Positions 26,073 through 33,467 of a stretch of 47,488 bases of DNA are shown in pieces. The DNA comes from an uncultured Bacteroides sp. (lineage in GTDB: Bacteria; Bacteroidota; Bacteroidia; Bacteroidales; Bacteroidaceae): the NCBI GenBank assembly GCA_947074205.1, contig CAMTOQ010000024.1:1-47488 (forward strand), given 5' to 3'. Numbering within the stretch: position 1 is the first letter of the stretch; each line of letters starts with the position of its first letter. A model generated the notes under the pieces. The model made no database searches. It had not been told where the DNA came from and saw only the letters and a program-made list of their open reading frames with translations. The position numbers and the translations under genes were made by a program.

Positions 26073-27350
26073 TTATTCAAATGTGCCGTTTACAAATGCG
26101 GCAATATCCGTAATTAGGTAAACAGGAACAGGGCTATAAACAGCGTATTCCATTGGGGTAGATTTTCCTTTACCCTCTTGCAAAAGGTGGTTGAGCTTTG
26201 GATAAGACTTGAAACGTGCATTTGGACTACGCATCAATCCCATACGCCAATTACCAAAATCTTCCATGGTGACTTGGTAGTCGCGTTCGCCTTGCAAAAT
26301 CAAGATTGGCAGTTTTAATGTTTTGGCAACACCTATGGGGTCATAACCTGCTTCGAAATCGCGATAGCTTTGAGGCTGACTCTCCATTATCTTGGCAGCT
26401 TCTGCTTTAGCATCCACCTCGTTTCCGGCTATAGAAGCTAGATAAGTAAGCTGCTCCTCAATCATCGCTTGCAATTTGCGAGTAGCACCTGCCAAGGATA
26501 TGATGCCAGCAAGAACTTCAGTATCATTCAAGCGTTGAGCAATGCGTGGCACTAACAATCCACCTAAACTGTGACCCAATACATACACTTTAGTAGAATC
26601 TATACCAGGAAGAGTCTTAGCCAACTGCACAGCCGAAATAGCGTCGTCCACACTTTCTGTATCGAAAGTGTGCTGACCAGCCTCAGCCCATAAAGCACCC
26701 GGATACACCAAAGTACGCTTGTCATATCGAATAGTGGCAATACCCTGCTCGGCCAATCCCCAAGCCAATTCTTGGAAAGGCTTTAGCTCACCTACACTTT
26801 CATTGCGATCGGAAGCACCCGAACCGTGAACTATGATAACTACCGGAACATCGCCCTTAGCCACCTTAGGCATTGCCAATGTACCGGGCAGCTTATACTG
26901 CCCGGTAGTCACTACAATATCCTGTTCTGCCACTTTGGAAACATCCATCGTCTTCTTCGACACCGCCACTTCGGGAGGCGCAGGCGCAAAATTGAGCGAC
27001 GTAACTTTACCCTCTTTATCGAACACCACATTAAAGCGAAGCAGATATTTCTCAAACTTCACATTGCAGTAGTAGACAGAAGATCCACTCACCACATCAC
27101 TGTGCCACTCCCCTTGCGAAACCAAGGCACCAAATTGGGCGGTAAGACTCTTCCAAACTCCATCGAAGGTCTGGGGTGTAATCATATTCTGCACCGAAGG
27201 AGCACACTGGTCATACACACTGTCACCCTTGGCCTCGCGCATCCAGTCGAACAATTGCTGCGCATTCTGCTGGCCGTTATCAACCAATTGTGCACTAAGA
27301 AGCGAGCAAACAAACCAACCGAACAGAAAGGCAAAAACTGATTTCTTCAT
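26073..27350 (-). CDS. Secreted alpha/beta hydrolase with N-terminal DUF3887-like domain
   Basis: A 425-residue protein with a Sec signal peptide (about 1-20, ending LLSAQ). The N-terminal DUF3887-like domain (about 25-125) precedes an alpha/beta hydrolase fold. The oxyanion region HGSGASDRNES, the nucleophile elbow GHSLGGL (Ser near residue 257), the acid in LQGERDYQV and the His in KLNHLL are all visible, so the triad appears complete. Related proteins are esterases or dipeptidyl-type hydrolases in the periplasm; the substrate is unknown. It lies between the SPFH gene (33-base gap) and the ribbon-helix-helix gene. Confidence 0.88.
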   Translation of the reverse strand: MKKSVFAFLFGWFVCSLLSAQLVDNGQQNAQQLFDWMREAKGDSVYDQCAPSVQNMITPQTFDGVWKSLTAQFGALVSQGEWHSDVVSGSSVYYCNVKFEKYLLRFNVVFDKEGKVTSLNFAPAPPEVAVSKKTMDVSKVAEQDIVVTTGQYKLPGTLAMPKVAKGDVPVVIIVHGSGASDRNESVGELKPFQELAWGLAEQGIATIRYDKRTLVYPGALWAEAGQHTFDTESVDDAISAVQLAKTLPGIDSTKVYVLGHSLGGLLVPRIAQRLNDTEVLAGIISLAGATRKLQAMIEEQLTYLASIAGNEVDAKAEAAKIMESQPQSYRDFEAGYDPIGVAKTLKLPILILQGERDYQVTMEDFGNWRMGLMRSPNARFKSYPKLNHLLQEGKGKSTPMEYAVYSPVPVYLITDIAAFVNGTFE

Positions 27351-27383
27351 AAGACATTCCTCCTTTGATTTAGTTATAATAGA

Positions 27384-28340
27384 TTAGTGATTCAAAGTTC
27401 CGGTATTGAGCACTGGCTGTGCGGCCTCATCAGCGCAAAGAACAACGAGGAGGTTGCTCACCATAGCTGCCTTCTTGTCTTCATCCAATTCAACAATCTC
27501 TTCATCGGAAAGTTTGTTGAGAGCCATTTTCACCATGCTCACAGCTCCCTCTACTATCTTTTCGCGAGCAGTGATGATAGCAGATGCTTGTTGGCGACGA
27601 AGCATCACAGCTGCAATCTCAGGAGCATAGGCTAGATAGTTGATACGAGCCTCTACTACTTCCATACCAGCCATAGCGAGACGTTCGTTAAGCTTCTGCA
27701 CCAAAATATCGTTCACCTCATTACCATCCGAACGAAGGGTTACTTCTGTAGCACCCGGTTCGCTATTGTCATAGGCATAAAGTCCGGCCACTTGGCGAAG
27801 CGCTGCATCACTCTGCACCTTCACGAAGTTCTCGAAAGCCGCCATACGTCCGGCAACAGTAACGCCAACAGTTTGACCCTGACCAGCTGATGCCATAGTT
27901 TGCGAGTCAATCTCGAACAAAGCTTTATAAGTATCTTTCAACTTCCAAACTAACACCAAACCAATAAGAATAGGATTACCTATCTTATCATTCACCTTAA
28001 TAGGTGCCACATCCAAATTACGAGCACGTAGCGAAACCTTTTTAGCTTCTAAAAATGGATTTACCCAAAAGAAGCCGGTCTCTTTGAAAGTACCTACATA
28101 CTTACCGAAGAATACCATGGCACGTGCTTCATTAGGTTCGAGCATCATAAATCCGCCTAAGCAGATAAAGTCTGTTAGAACGAGAATACCGGCAACGGCA
28201 TAAAGTACAATATTCAATACCGCAGAAGATATAGTTACAAAGAAAGCACCCACACAGGCAGCTAGTACCAAGAAGAAGAGGAATAGCATTGCGAATCCAC
28301 TTGCTTTAAAACCCTTAAAATCAATTTCATTCGTTGTCAT
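27384..28340 (-). CDS. SPFH/Band 7 domain membrane protein
   Basis: A 318-residue protein with two membrane helices near the N-terminus (about 13-36 and 42-68), then an SPFH/Band 7 domain (about 70-270) starting with the typical LEPNEARAMVFFGKYVGTFKETGFFWVNPF. The C-terminal region (NYLAYAPEIAAVMLRRQQASAIITAREKIVEGAV) is a helix typical of stomatin/flotillin-like proteins. Such proteins oligomerise and organise membrane microdomains or modulate membrane proteases. It is the first gene of the operon with the hydrolase and ribbon-helix-helix genes. A perfect -7 element and a 15-base palindrome lie just upstream. Confidence 0.9.
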   Translation of the reverse strand: MTTNEIDFKGFKASGFAMLFLFFLVLAACVGAFFVTISSAVLNIVLYAVAGILVLTDFICLGGFMMLEPNEARAMVFFGKYVGTFKETGFFWVNPFLEAKKVSLRARNLDVAPIKVNDKIGNPILIGLVLVWKLKDTYKALFEIDSQTMASAGQGQTVGVTVAGRMAAFENFVKVQSDAALRQVAGLYAYDNSEPGATEVTLRSDGNEVNDILVQKLNERLAMAGMEVVEARINYLAYAPEIAAVMLRRQQASAIITAREKIVEGAVSMVKMALNKLSDEEIVELDEDKKAAMVSNLLVVLCADEAAQPVLNTGTLNH

Positions 28341-28373
28341 AGAGTAGTTTATTATGATATTAATATGATATCA

Positions 28374-28381
28374 CAAATATA
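28374..28381 (-). promoter_or_regulatory. -7 promoter element of the SPFH operon
   Basis: The minus strand reads TATATTTG, a perfect TAnnTTTG, 33 bases before the ATG at 28340, giving a leader of roughly 25-30 bases. A palindrome lies 10 bases upstream of it. Confidence 0.65.
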
Positions 28382-28391
28382 TAGTCAAGTC

Positions 28392-28406
28392 GGTGCAAAG
28401 TGCACC
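28392..28406. promoter_or_regulatory. Candidate operator palindrome at the SPFH promoter
   Basis: GGTGCA (28392-28397), AAG, TGCACC (28401-28406) form a perfect 6+3+6 palindrome. It lies between the expected -33 and -7 regions of the SPFH promoter, where a bound repressor would interfere. The small ribbon-helix-helix protein of the same operon is a plausible binder, without direct evidence. Confidence 0.45.
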
Positions 28407-28442
28407 AATAACGATCAATAATTAACCTTATTTAAACAACAA

Positions 28443-28475
28443 AGGCTATTAACTCCTTAAAAGAGCTAATAGCCT
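28443..28475 (-). terminator. Rho-independent terminator of metY
   Basis: On the minus strand, AGGCTATTA (28475-28467) pairs with TAATAGCCT (28451-28443), extended inward by a CTC/GAG pairing, and T-rich sequence follows. It lies about 55 bases past the metY stop and upstream of the SPFH promoter. Confidence 0.78.
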
Positions 28476-28530
28476 ACCTGCAAACAATCTATTTACTTAA
28501 TATTAATCGATATGGAAAGATTACTTCATT

Positions 28531-29817
28531 TTATACTCTATCTAAAGCCTGCGCAAGATCTTCGAGCAAATCATCTATGTGCTCTACCCCAATAGAAAGT
28601 CGCACAGTGCCGGGATAGATTTCTTGCTCTGCCAATTCAACCTCATTCAGTTGCGAGTGAGTGGTAGTAGCCGGATGAATCACCAAAGATTTTACATCGG
28701 CTACATTAGCCAACAGAGAGAAGATCTCTAAGCTATCAATAAAGCGATGTGCCTCCTCTTGCCCACCATCAATTTCGAAGGTAAAGATAGAGCCTGCACC
28801 ATTTGGGAAATAAGTTTTATAGATCTCGTGATCGGGATGCGAAGCCAACGATGGGTGATTTACCCTTTTCACCTTTGGATGACTCTCTAAAAACTGAACT
28901 ACTTTCAAAGCGTTCTCCACATGACGCTCTACACGCAAAGATAGTGTTTCTAAACCTTGCAAAAGGATAAAAGCATTGATTGGGCTAATGGCTGCACCTG
29001 TATCGCGAAGCAACACCGCACGAATGCGAGTGACAAACGCAGCCGCACCAGCCGCCTCAACAAAGCGCGCACCATGGTAACTAGGATCTGGCTCGGTGAG
29101 CTGTGGGAACTTACCCGACGCCACCCAGTCGAACTTACCACCATCTACAATGACTCCGCCTAGCGATGTGCCATGTCCACCAATAAACTTAGTAGCCGAG
29201 TGTACCACGATGTCGGCACCCAGTTCGATGGGGCGGATAAGATATGGGGTGCCAAAGGTATTGTCGATAATTAAAGGAATCTGATGACGATGTGCAATGT
29301 CGGCTACCGCTGCAATATCGATTATATTAGAGTGTGGATTGCCCAGCGACTCTATAAATACTGCTTTAGTGTTAGGCTGAATAGCTTTTTCGAAATTAGA
29401 AAGATCGGTAGGATCAACAAAGGTAGTAGTCACGCCAAAAGTAGGGAGCGTGTGAGCCAACAGGTTGTACGAACCTCCGTAAATGGTCTTAGCCGACACA
29501 ATATGATCTCCAGCACGGGTGATATTCTCGAAAGCGTAAGTCACGGCAGCTGCACCCGAAGCTACAGCCAAGGCTGCTACACCACCTTCCAAAGCTGCTA
29601 CACGTTGCTCAAATACTCCTTGAGTTGGATTAGTCAAACGGCCATAGATATTCCCGGCATCACGAAGGGCAAAACGATCGGCCGCGTGAGCAGAGTTATT
29701 AAACACATACGAAGTTGTCTGATAGATAGGTACTGCACGCGCTTGAGTTACAGGATCTGGTTGTTCTTGACCAACATGTAGTTGAAGAGTCTCAAAACGT
29801 AATTTCTTTGTTGCCAT
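28531..29817 (-). CDS. metY: O-acetylhomoserine sulfhydrylase (aminocarboxypropyltransferase)
   Basis: A PLP enzyme of the Cys/Met metabolism family that makes homocysteine from O-acetylhomoserine and sulfide. The 428-residue length and the motifs fit MetY: the N-terminal [16 protein letters not shown], the YGRLTNPT substrate/PLP segment (about 58-65) and the PLP lysine K210 in [11 protein letters not shown]. The cofactor-binding Asp is in [11 protein letters not shown] (about 182-192). The C-terminal ATTTHSQL and [13 protein letters not shown] are typical. The gene is divergent from an Lrp/AsnC regulator that may control it. Confidence 0.93.
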   Translation of the reverse strand: MATKKLRFETLQLHVGQEQPDPVTQARAVPIYQTTSYVFNNSAHAADRFALRDAGNIYGRLTNPTQGVFEQRVAALEGGVAALAVASGAAAVTYAFENITRAGDHIVSAKTIYGGSYNLLAHTLPTFGVTTTFVDPTDLSNFEKAIQPNTKAVFIESLGNPHSNIIDIAAVADIAHRHQIPLIIDNTFGTPYLIRPIELGADIVVHSATKFIGGHGTSLGGVIVDGGKFDWVASGKFPQLTEPDPSYHGARFVEAAGAAAFVTRIRAVLLRDTGAAISPINAFILLQGLETLSLRVERHVENALKVVQFLESHPKVKRVNHPSLASHPDHEIYKTYFPNGAGSIFTFEIDGGQEEAHRFIDSLEIFSLLANVADVKSLVIHPATTTHSQLNEVELAEQEIYPGTVRLSIGVEHIDDLLEDLAQALDRV

Positions 29818-29860
29818 AGCTATATATGTATTTAGTTCTTATTCTGAATTATTTCACTTG

Positions 29861-29868
29861 CAAAGCTA
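29861..29868 (-). promoter_or_regulatory. -7 promoter element of metY
   Basis: The minus strand reads TAGCTTTG, a perfect TAnnTTTG, 44 bases upstream of the metY ATG (29817). Confidence 0.62.
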
Positions 29869-29876
29869 TAAGGAAT

Positions 29877-29920
29877 AGTGTAATCAAACAATAGATAGAA
29901 AAAATATGGATAATTACACT
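29877..29920. promoter_or_regulatory. Inverted repeat in the metY/Lrp divergent region
   Basis: AGTGTAAT (29877-29884) and ATTACACT (29913-29920) are perfect inverted copies 28 bases apart. They sit just upstream of the metY -7 element and about 30 bases upstream of a near-match -7 element for the Lrp gene (TACTTTCG, 29951-29958). Position and AT-richness fit an Lrp/AsnC-type binding region. Confidence 0.4.
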
Positions 29921-29993
29921 TTTTATCCATCATATCACAGAATATATGATTACTTTCGCATAATCATTTAACTCATTTGCAGAATATCATTCT

Positions 29994-30467
29994 ATGGCCT
30001 CATCTACAGAAAAACTAGATCAAGTGGATTTACAAATCCTACGTATCCTACAGGAGAATGCCCGACTAACTACAAAGGAGCTAGCTAGCCGTGTCAATCT
30101 ATCCTCGACCCCAGTTTTCGAACGCCTAAAAAGGCTTGAAAACAATGGCTATATAAAGAAGTATATCGCGGTTCTCGATGCGGAAAAGCTCAATCAAGGA
30201 TTCATTGTGTTTTGCAACGTCAAACTAAGCCGCTTAAATCGCGACATAGCAGCACATTTTGTAGAAATCATCAAAAGCATTCCCGAAGTCACTGAATGCT
30301 ACAACATCTCGGGACATTTTGACTATCTACTCAAAATACATTCGCCTAACATGAAATACTATCAAGAGTTTATTCTGAATGTATTAGGCACCATTGACAA
30401 TTTAGGATCGATAGAAAGTACATTTGTTATGGATGAGGTGAAGCATAGCTATGGACTTCATATATAG
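29994..30467 (+). CDS. Lrp/AsnC family transcriptional regulator
   Basis: A 157-residue regulator. The N-terminal winged helix (about 8-60: DLQILRILQENARLTTKELASRVNLSSTPVFERLKRLENNGYI) is followed by an effector-binding RAM domain (about 70-150: VFCNVKLSR, VTECYNISGHFDYLLKI). Members respond to amino acids. It is transcribed divergently from metY with a 176-base shared region that contains an inverted repeat, so control of sulfur amino acid synthesis and of itself is likely but unproven. Confidence 0.92.
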   Translation: MASSTEKLDQVDLQILRILQENARLTTKELASRVNLSSTPVFERLKRLENNGYIKKYIAVLDAEKLNQGFIVFCNVKLSRLNRDIAAHFVEIIKSIPEVTECYNISGHFDYLLKIHSPNMKYYQEFILNVLGTIDNLGSIESTFVMDEVKHSYGLHI

Positions 30468-30483
30468 TATGGGATTATTTTCG

Positions 30484-30491
30484 TACTTTTG
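30484..30491 (+). promoter_or_regulatory. -7 promoter element of the HAD-helicase pair
   Basis: TACTTTTG is a perfect TAnnTTTG, 23 bases before the HAD gene ATG (30515). Confidence 0.65.
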
Positions 30492-30514
30492 CACTCGAAA
30501 ATTATAATAGGTAT

Positions 30515-31300
30515 ATGACAAAAGTTTTATTCTTTGATATAGATGGAACTCTAGTGAGTTTCGGTACTCACTCTATTCCCGAATCTACCCTTGAAGCGCT
30601 TAAAATGGCTCATGCCAATGGCCACAAGATATTCATTGCTACAGGCCGCCCCAAAGCCATTATCAACAATCTAGGCGCACTGCAATCACTCAACATCATC
30701 GATGGATACATCACCATGAATGGTGCTTATTGCTTTGTAGGCGATGAAGTGGTTTATAAAAGCTCTATCCCTCACAACGAAGCTATTGCTTTAGGAGAAA
30801 TCTGTCGCGAAAACAACTATCCATGCATATTCGTTTCCGAACATGAAGTAGCGGTATGCCAACCCAACAAGTTGGTGAGCGATATCTTTTACGACTATCT
30901 GCATGTAGATGAAATTCCACTCAAGTCACTAGAAGAAGCTACAGCTAAGGATATTTTCCAAATCACTCCTTTCATCACACAGGAACAGGAAGCTGAAATC
31001 ACACACCTTATACCCAACTGCGAAAGCGGACGTTGGTTCCCTGCTTTTGCCGATATCACCGCCAAAGGCAATACAAAGCAAAAAGGTATTGACGAGATCA
31101 TTAAGTATTTTGGCTTGAAGTTAGAAGATACTATAGCATTTGGCGACGGCGGCAACGATATTAGCATGCTTCGTCATGCTGCACTAGGCATCGCTATGGG
31201 TAACGCCAAAGAGGATGTGCAAGCCGTAGCCGACTATGTGACCGACACTGTAGACAATGACGGTATACAGAAAGCACTGAAACATTTTAATTTGATTTAA
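30515..31300 (+). CDS. Cof-type HAD phosphatase
   Basis: A 261-residue HAD-superfamily hydrolase of the Cof (IIB) type. Motif I DIDGTLV is at residues 8-14, motif II ATGRP near 42-46, the motif III Lys in KGNTKQKGI near 188-196 and motif IV FGDGGNDISML near 208-218, so catalysis is intact. The cap domain lies between motifs II and III. The family removes phosphate from sugar phosphates, FMN or similar; the substrate is not predictable. The helicase gene begins four bases after its stop. Confidence 0.9.
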   Translation: MTKVLFFDIDGTLVSFGTHSIPESTLEALKMAHANGHKIFIATGRPKAIINNLGALQSLNIIDGYITMNGAYCFVGDEVVYKSSIPHNEAIALGEICRENNYPCIFVSEHEVAVCQPNKLVSDIFYDYLHVDEIPLKSLEEATAKDIFQITPFITQEQEAEITHLIPNCESGRWFPAFADITAKGNTKQKGIDEIIKYFGLKLEDTIAFGDGGNDISMLRHAALGIAMGNAKEDVQAVADYVTDTVDNDGIQKALKHFNLI

Positions 31301-31304
31301 ACCA

Positions 31305-33323
31305 TTGAGCAATACAACGATAGATACTACCAATGCAGAGTTTAAGGATGCCTTAAATTTGATTCAGTATACCCGTACTTCTGTGTTTCTAACCGGAAAG
31401 GCCGGTACCGGTAAATCTACGTTTTTGCGCCATATATGCGCCACCACTAAAAAGAAGTTTGTTGTGCTGGCTCCTACGGGAGTTGCTGCCATCAATGCAG
31501 GCGGCAGCACAATGCACAGTTTCTTTAAACTTCCTTTTCACCCCTTGTTGCCCGATGACCCGAACTTGAGTCTCAACAAGGGGCGTATTCACGACTTCTT
31601 TAAGTACAATAAGCAACATCGCAAACTATTAGAGCAGGTAGAGCTAGTCATCATCGATGAAATATCAATGGTGCGAGCCGACTTAATAGATGCAATCGAT
31701 CGTATTTTGCGCGTCTATTCGCGCAACCTGCGCGACCCCTTTGGAGGCAAACAGATTCTACTCGTGGGCGATGTTTTCCAGTTGGAACCTGTAGTCAAAA
31801 ATGACGAACGGGAGATTATCAACCGTTTCTACCCTACCCCCTTCTTCTTCTCGGCTCGCGTATTTCGCGAGATTGAGTTGGTATCTATCGAGCTACAAAA
31901 AGTCTATCGCCAAAGTGATCCAGTATTTGTCAATGTGCTGAATCATATTCGTACAAACACAGTAGGGAATGCTGACCTACAACTACTCAACACTCGCTAT
32001 GGCACAGAGGCTGATAGAAGTGAGGAAGATATGTATATCACCCTGGCTACTCGACGTGATGTGGTGGATCATATAAATACCAAGAAGTTGGCCGAACTAC
32101 CCGGTGAAGACATCATATTCAAAGGAAACATTGATGGCGACTTCCCCGAAAGCAGTTTGCCAACTGCAAAGGAACTAACCCTGAAACCGGGAGCCCAGAT
32201 TATCTTCATCAAAAACGACTACGAACGCCGCTGGGTGAATGGCACTATCGGTACCATATCGGGCATTGATGAAGAAGAAGGTACTATATATGTACTAACA
32301 GATAGCGGCAAAGAGTATGATGTAAAACTCGATTCTTGGCGCAACGTGCGTTACAAGTACAACGAGCAGAAGAAGGAGATAGAAGAAGAGGTATTGGGCA
32401 CCTTTACCCAATATCCTATCCGCTTGGCATGGGCCATCACTGTACACAAAAGCCAAGGATTGACCTTCAGCCGTGTGAATATCGACTTTACAGGAGGCGT
32501 ATTTGCAGGGGGGCAGACCTATGTGGCATTGAGCCGCTGCACTTCGCTGGAAGGCATCATTCTAAACAAGCCTATATCACGTACAGATATCTTTGTGAAA
32601 CAAGAGATTGTGAACTTTGCCGCCCACTTCAACAACAGAGTTGCTATTGACAAAGCTTTGAAGGAGGCTAAAGCCGATGTATCTTACACCGCTGCTATCA
32701 AAGCTTTCGACAAGGGAAACATGGCAGATTGTTTGGATCATTTCTTCGTGGCTATTCACGCACGCTATGATATAGAGAAGCCGGTGCCTCGCCGATATAT
32801 TCAGCGTAAGCTACACAGCATTAATGCGCTTAAACAAGAGAACCAACGCTTGAAGGAAGAAATGCGCCAACAGCGCGAAAGCCTTCGCGAATATGCTAGA
32901 GAGTATCTACTAATGGGAAACGAGTGCATCACACAAGCTCACGATGCGCAAGCTGCTTTGGCCAACTATGAGAAGGCCCTTAAACTCTATCCCGAATATT
33001 CTGACGCATGGGTGCGCAAGGGATTGACACTTTGCCACATCAAGGAGTTCAACGAGGCCGGCGATTGTTTCAATCGTGCTATTGAATGTGCACCTGCAAG
33101 CTTTAAGGCCTACTACAACCGCGGCAAATATCGACTTGAATTCAACGATGTTGAAGGGGCTATCAGCGACTTCGATAAGGCTACGACCTTTAACCCTGAA
33201 CATGCCGGTGCACACGAGCTTTTTGGCGATGCATTGCTCCGCGCGGGTGAGGAAGATAAGGCTGCCTTGCAATGGCGCATTGCCGAGGAACTCAAGAAAA
33301 GGAAGAAGAAAAGAAAGAATTAA
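31305..33323 (+). CDS. PIF1-like SF1 helicase with C-terminal TPR repeats
   Basis: A 672-residue protein. The helicase part (1-450) has Walker A GKAGTGKST (31-39), Walker B LVIIDEISM near 112-120, the sensor-like LLVGDVFQLEP, and the C-terminal WAITVHKSQGLTF and YVALSRC motifs typical of PIF1/RecD-like helicases. A charged coiled segment (about 505-535) leads to TPR units (about 540-665, with Ala-rich helices such as ALANYEKALKLYPEYSDAW). The start codon is TTG at 31305; no upstream ATG is possible because the HAD stop is four bases away, and the next in-frame ATG would delete Walker A. The Lys-rich end (KKRKKKRKN) may bind nucleic acid. It probably acts in DNA unwinding or repair. Confidence 0.88.
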   Translation: MSNTTIDTTNAEFKDALNLIQYTRTSVFLTGKAGTGKSTFLRHICATTKKKFVVLAPTGVAAINAGGSTMHSFFKLPFHPLLPDDPNLSLNKGRIHDFFKYNKQHRKLLEQVELVIIDEISMVRADLIDAIDRILRVYSRNLRDPFGGKQILLVGDVFQLEPVVKNDEREIINRFYPTPFFFSARVFREIELVSIELQKVYRQSDPVFVNVLNHIRTNTVGNADLQLLNTRYGTEADRSEEDMYITLATRRDVVDHINTKKLAELPGEDIIFKGNIDGDFPESSLPTAKELTLKPGAQIIFIKNDYERRWVNGTIGTISGIDEEEGTIYVLTDSGKEYDVKLDSWRNVRYKYNEQKKEIEEEVLGTFTQYPIRLAWAITVHKSQGLTFSRVNIDFTGGVFAGGQTYVALSRCTSLEGIILNKPISRTDIFVKQEIVNFAAHFNNRVAIDKALKEAKADVSYTAAIKAFDKGNMADCLDHFFVAIHARYDIEKPVPRRYIQRKLHSINALKQENQRLKEEMRQQRESLREYAREYLLMGNECITQAHDAQAALANYEKALKLYPEYSDAWVRKGLTLCHIKEFNEAGDCFNRAIECAPASFKAYYNRGKYRLEFNDVEGAISDFDKATTFNPEHAGAHELFGDALLRAGEEDKAALQWRIAEELKKRKKKRKN

Positions 33324-33401
33324 CCGCACTTGCTTTACTTGCAAACTAGCTGAAAGTAAAGATTTTAATCCACTAACACACATTAACAGTAAACTTTTCA
33401 T

Positions 33402-33409
33402 TAGCTTTG
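33402..33409 (+). promoter_or_regulatory. -7 promoter element of the AsmA-like gene
   Basis: TAGCTTTG is a perfect TAnnTTTG, 58 bases before the ATG at 33468, giving a leader of about 50 bases. Confidence 0.58.
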
Positions 33410-33467
33410 TTCATTATTAAAGAATTGGGTTATAACTAATCATGATTCACATTAAGCTTAAAGGAAT

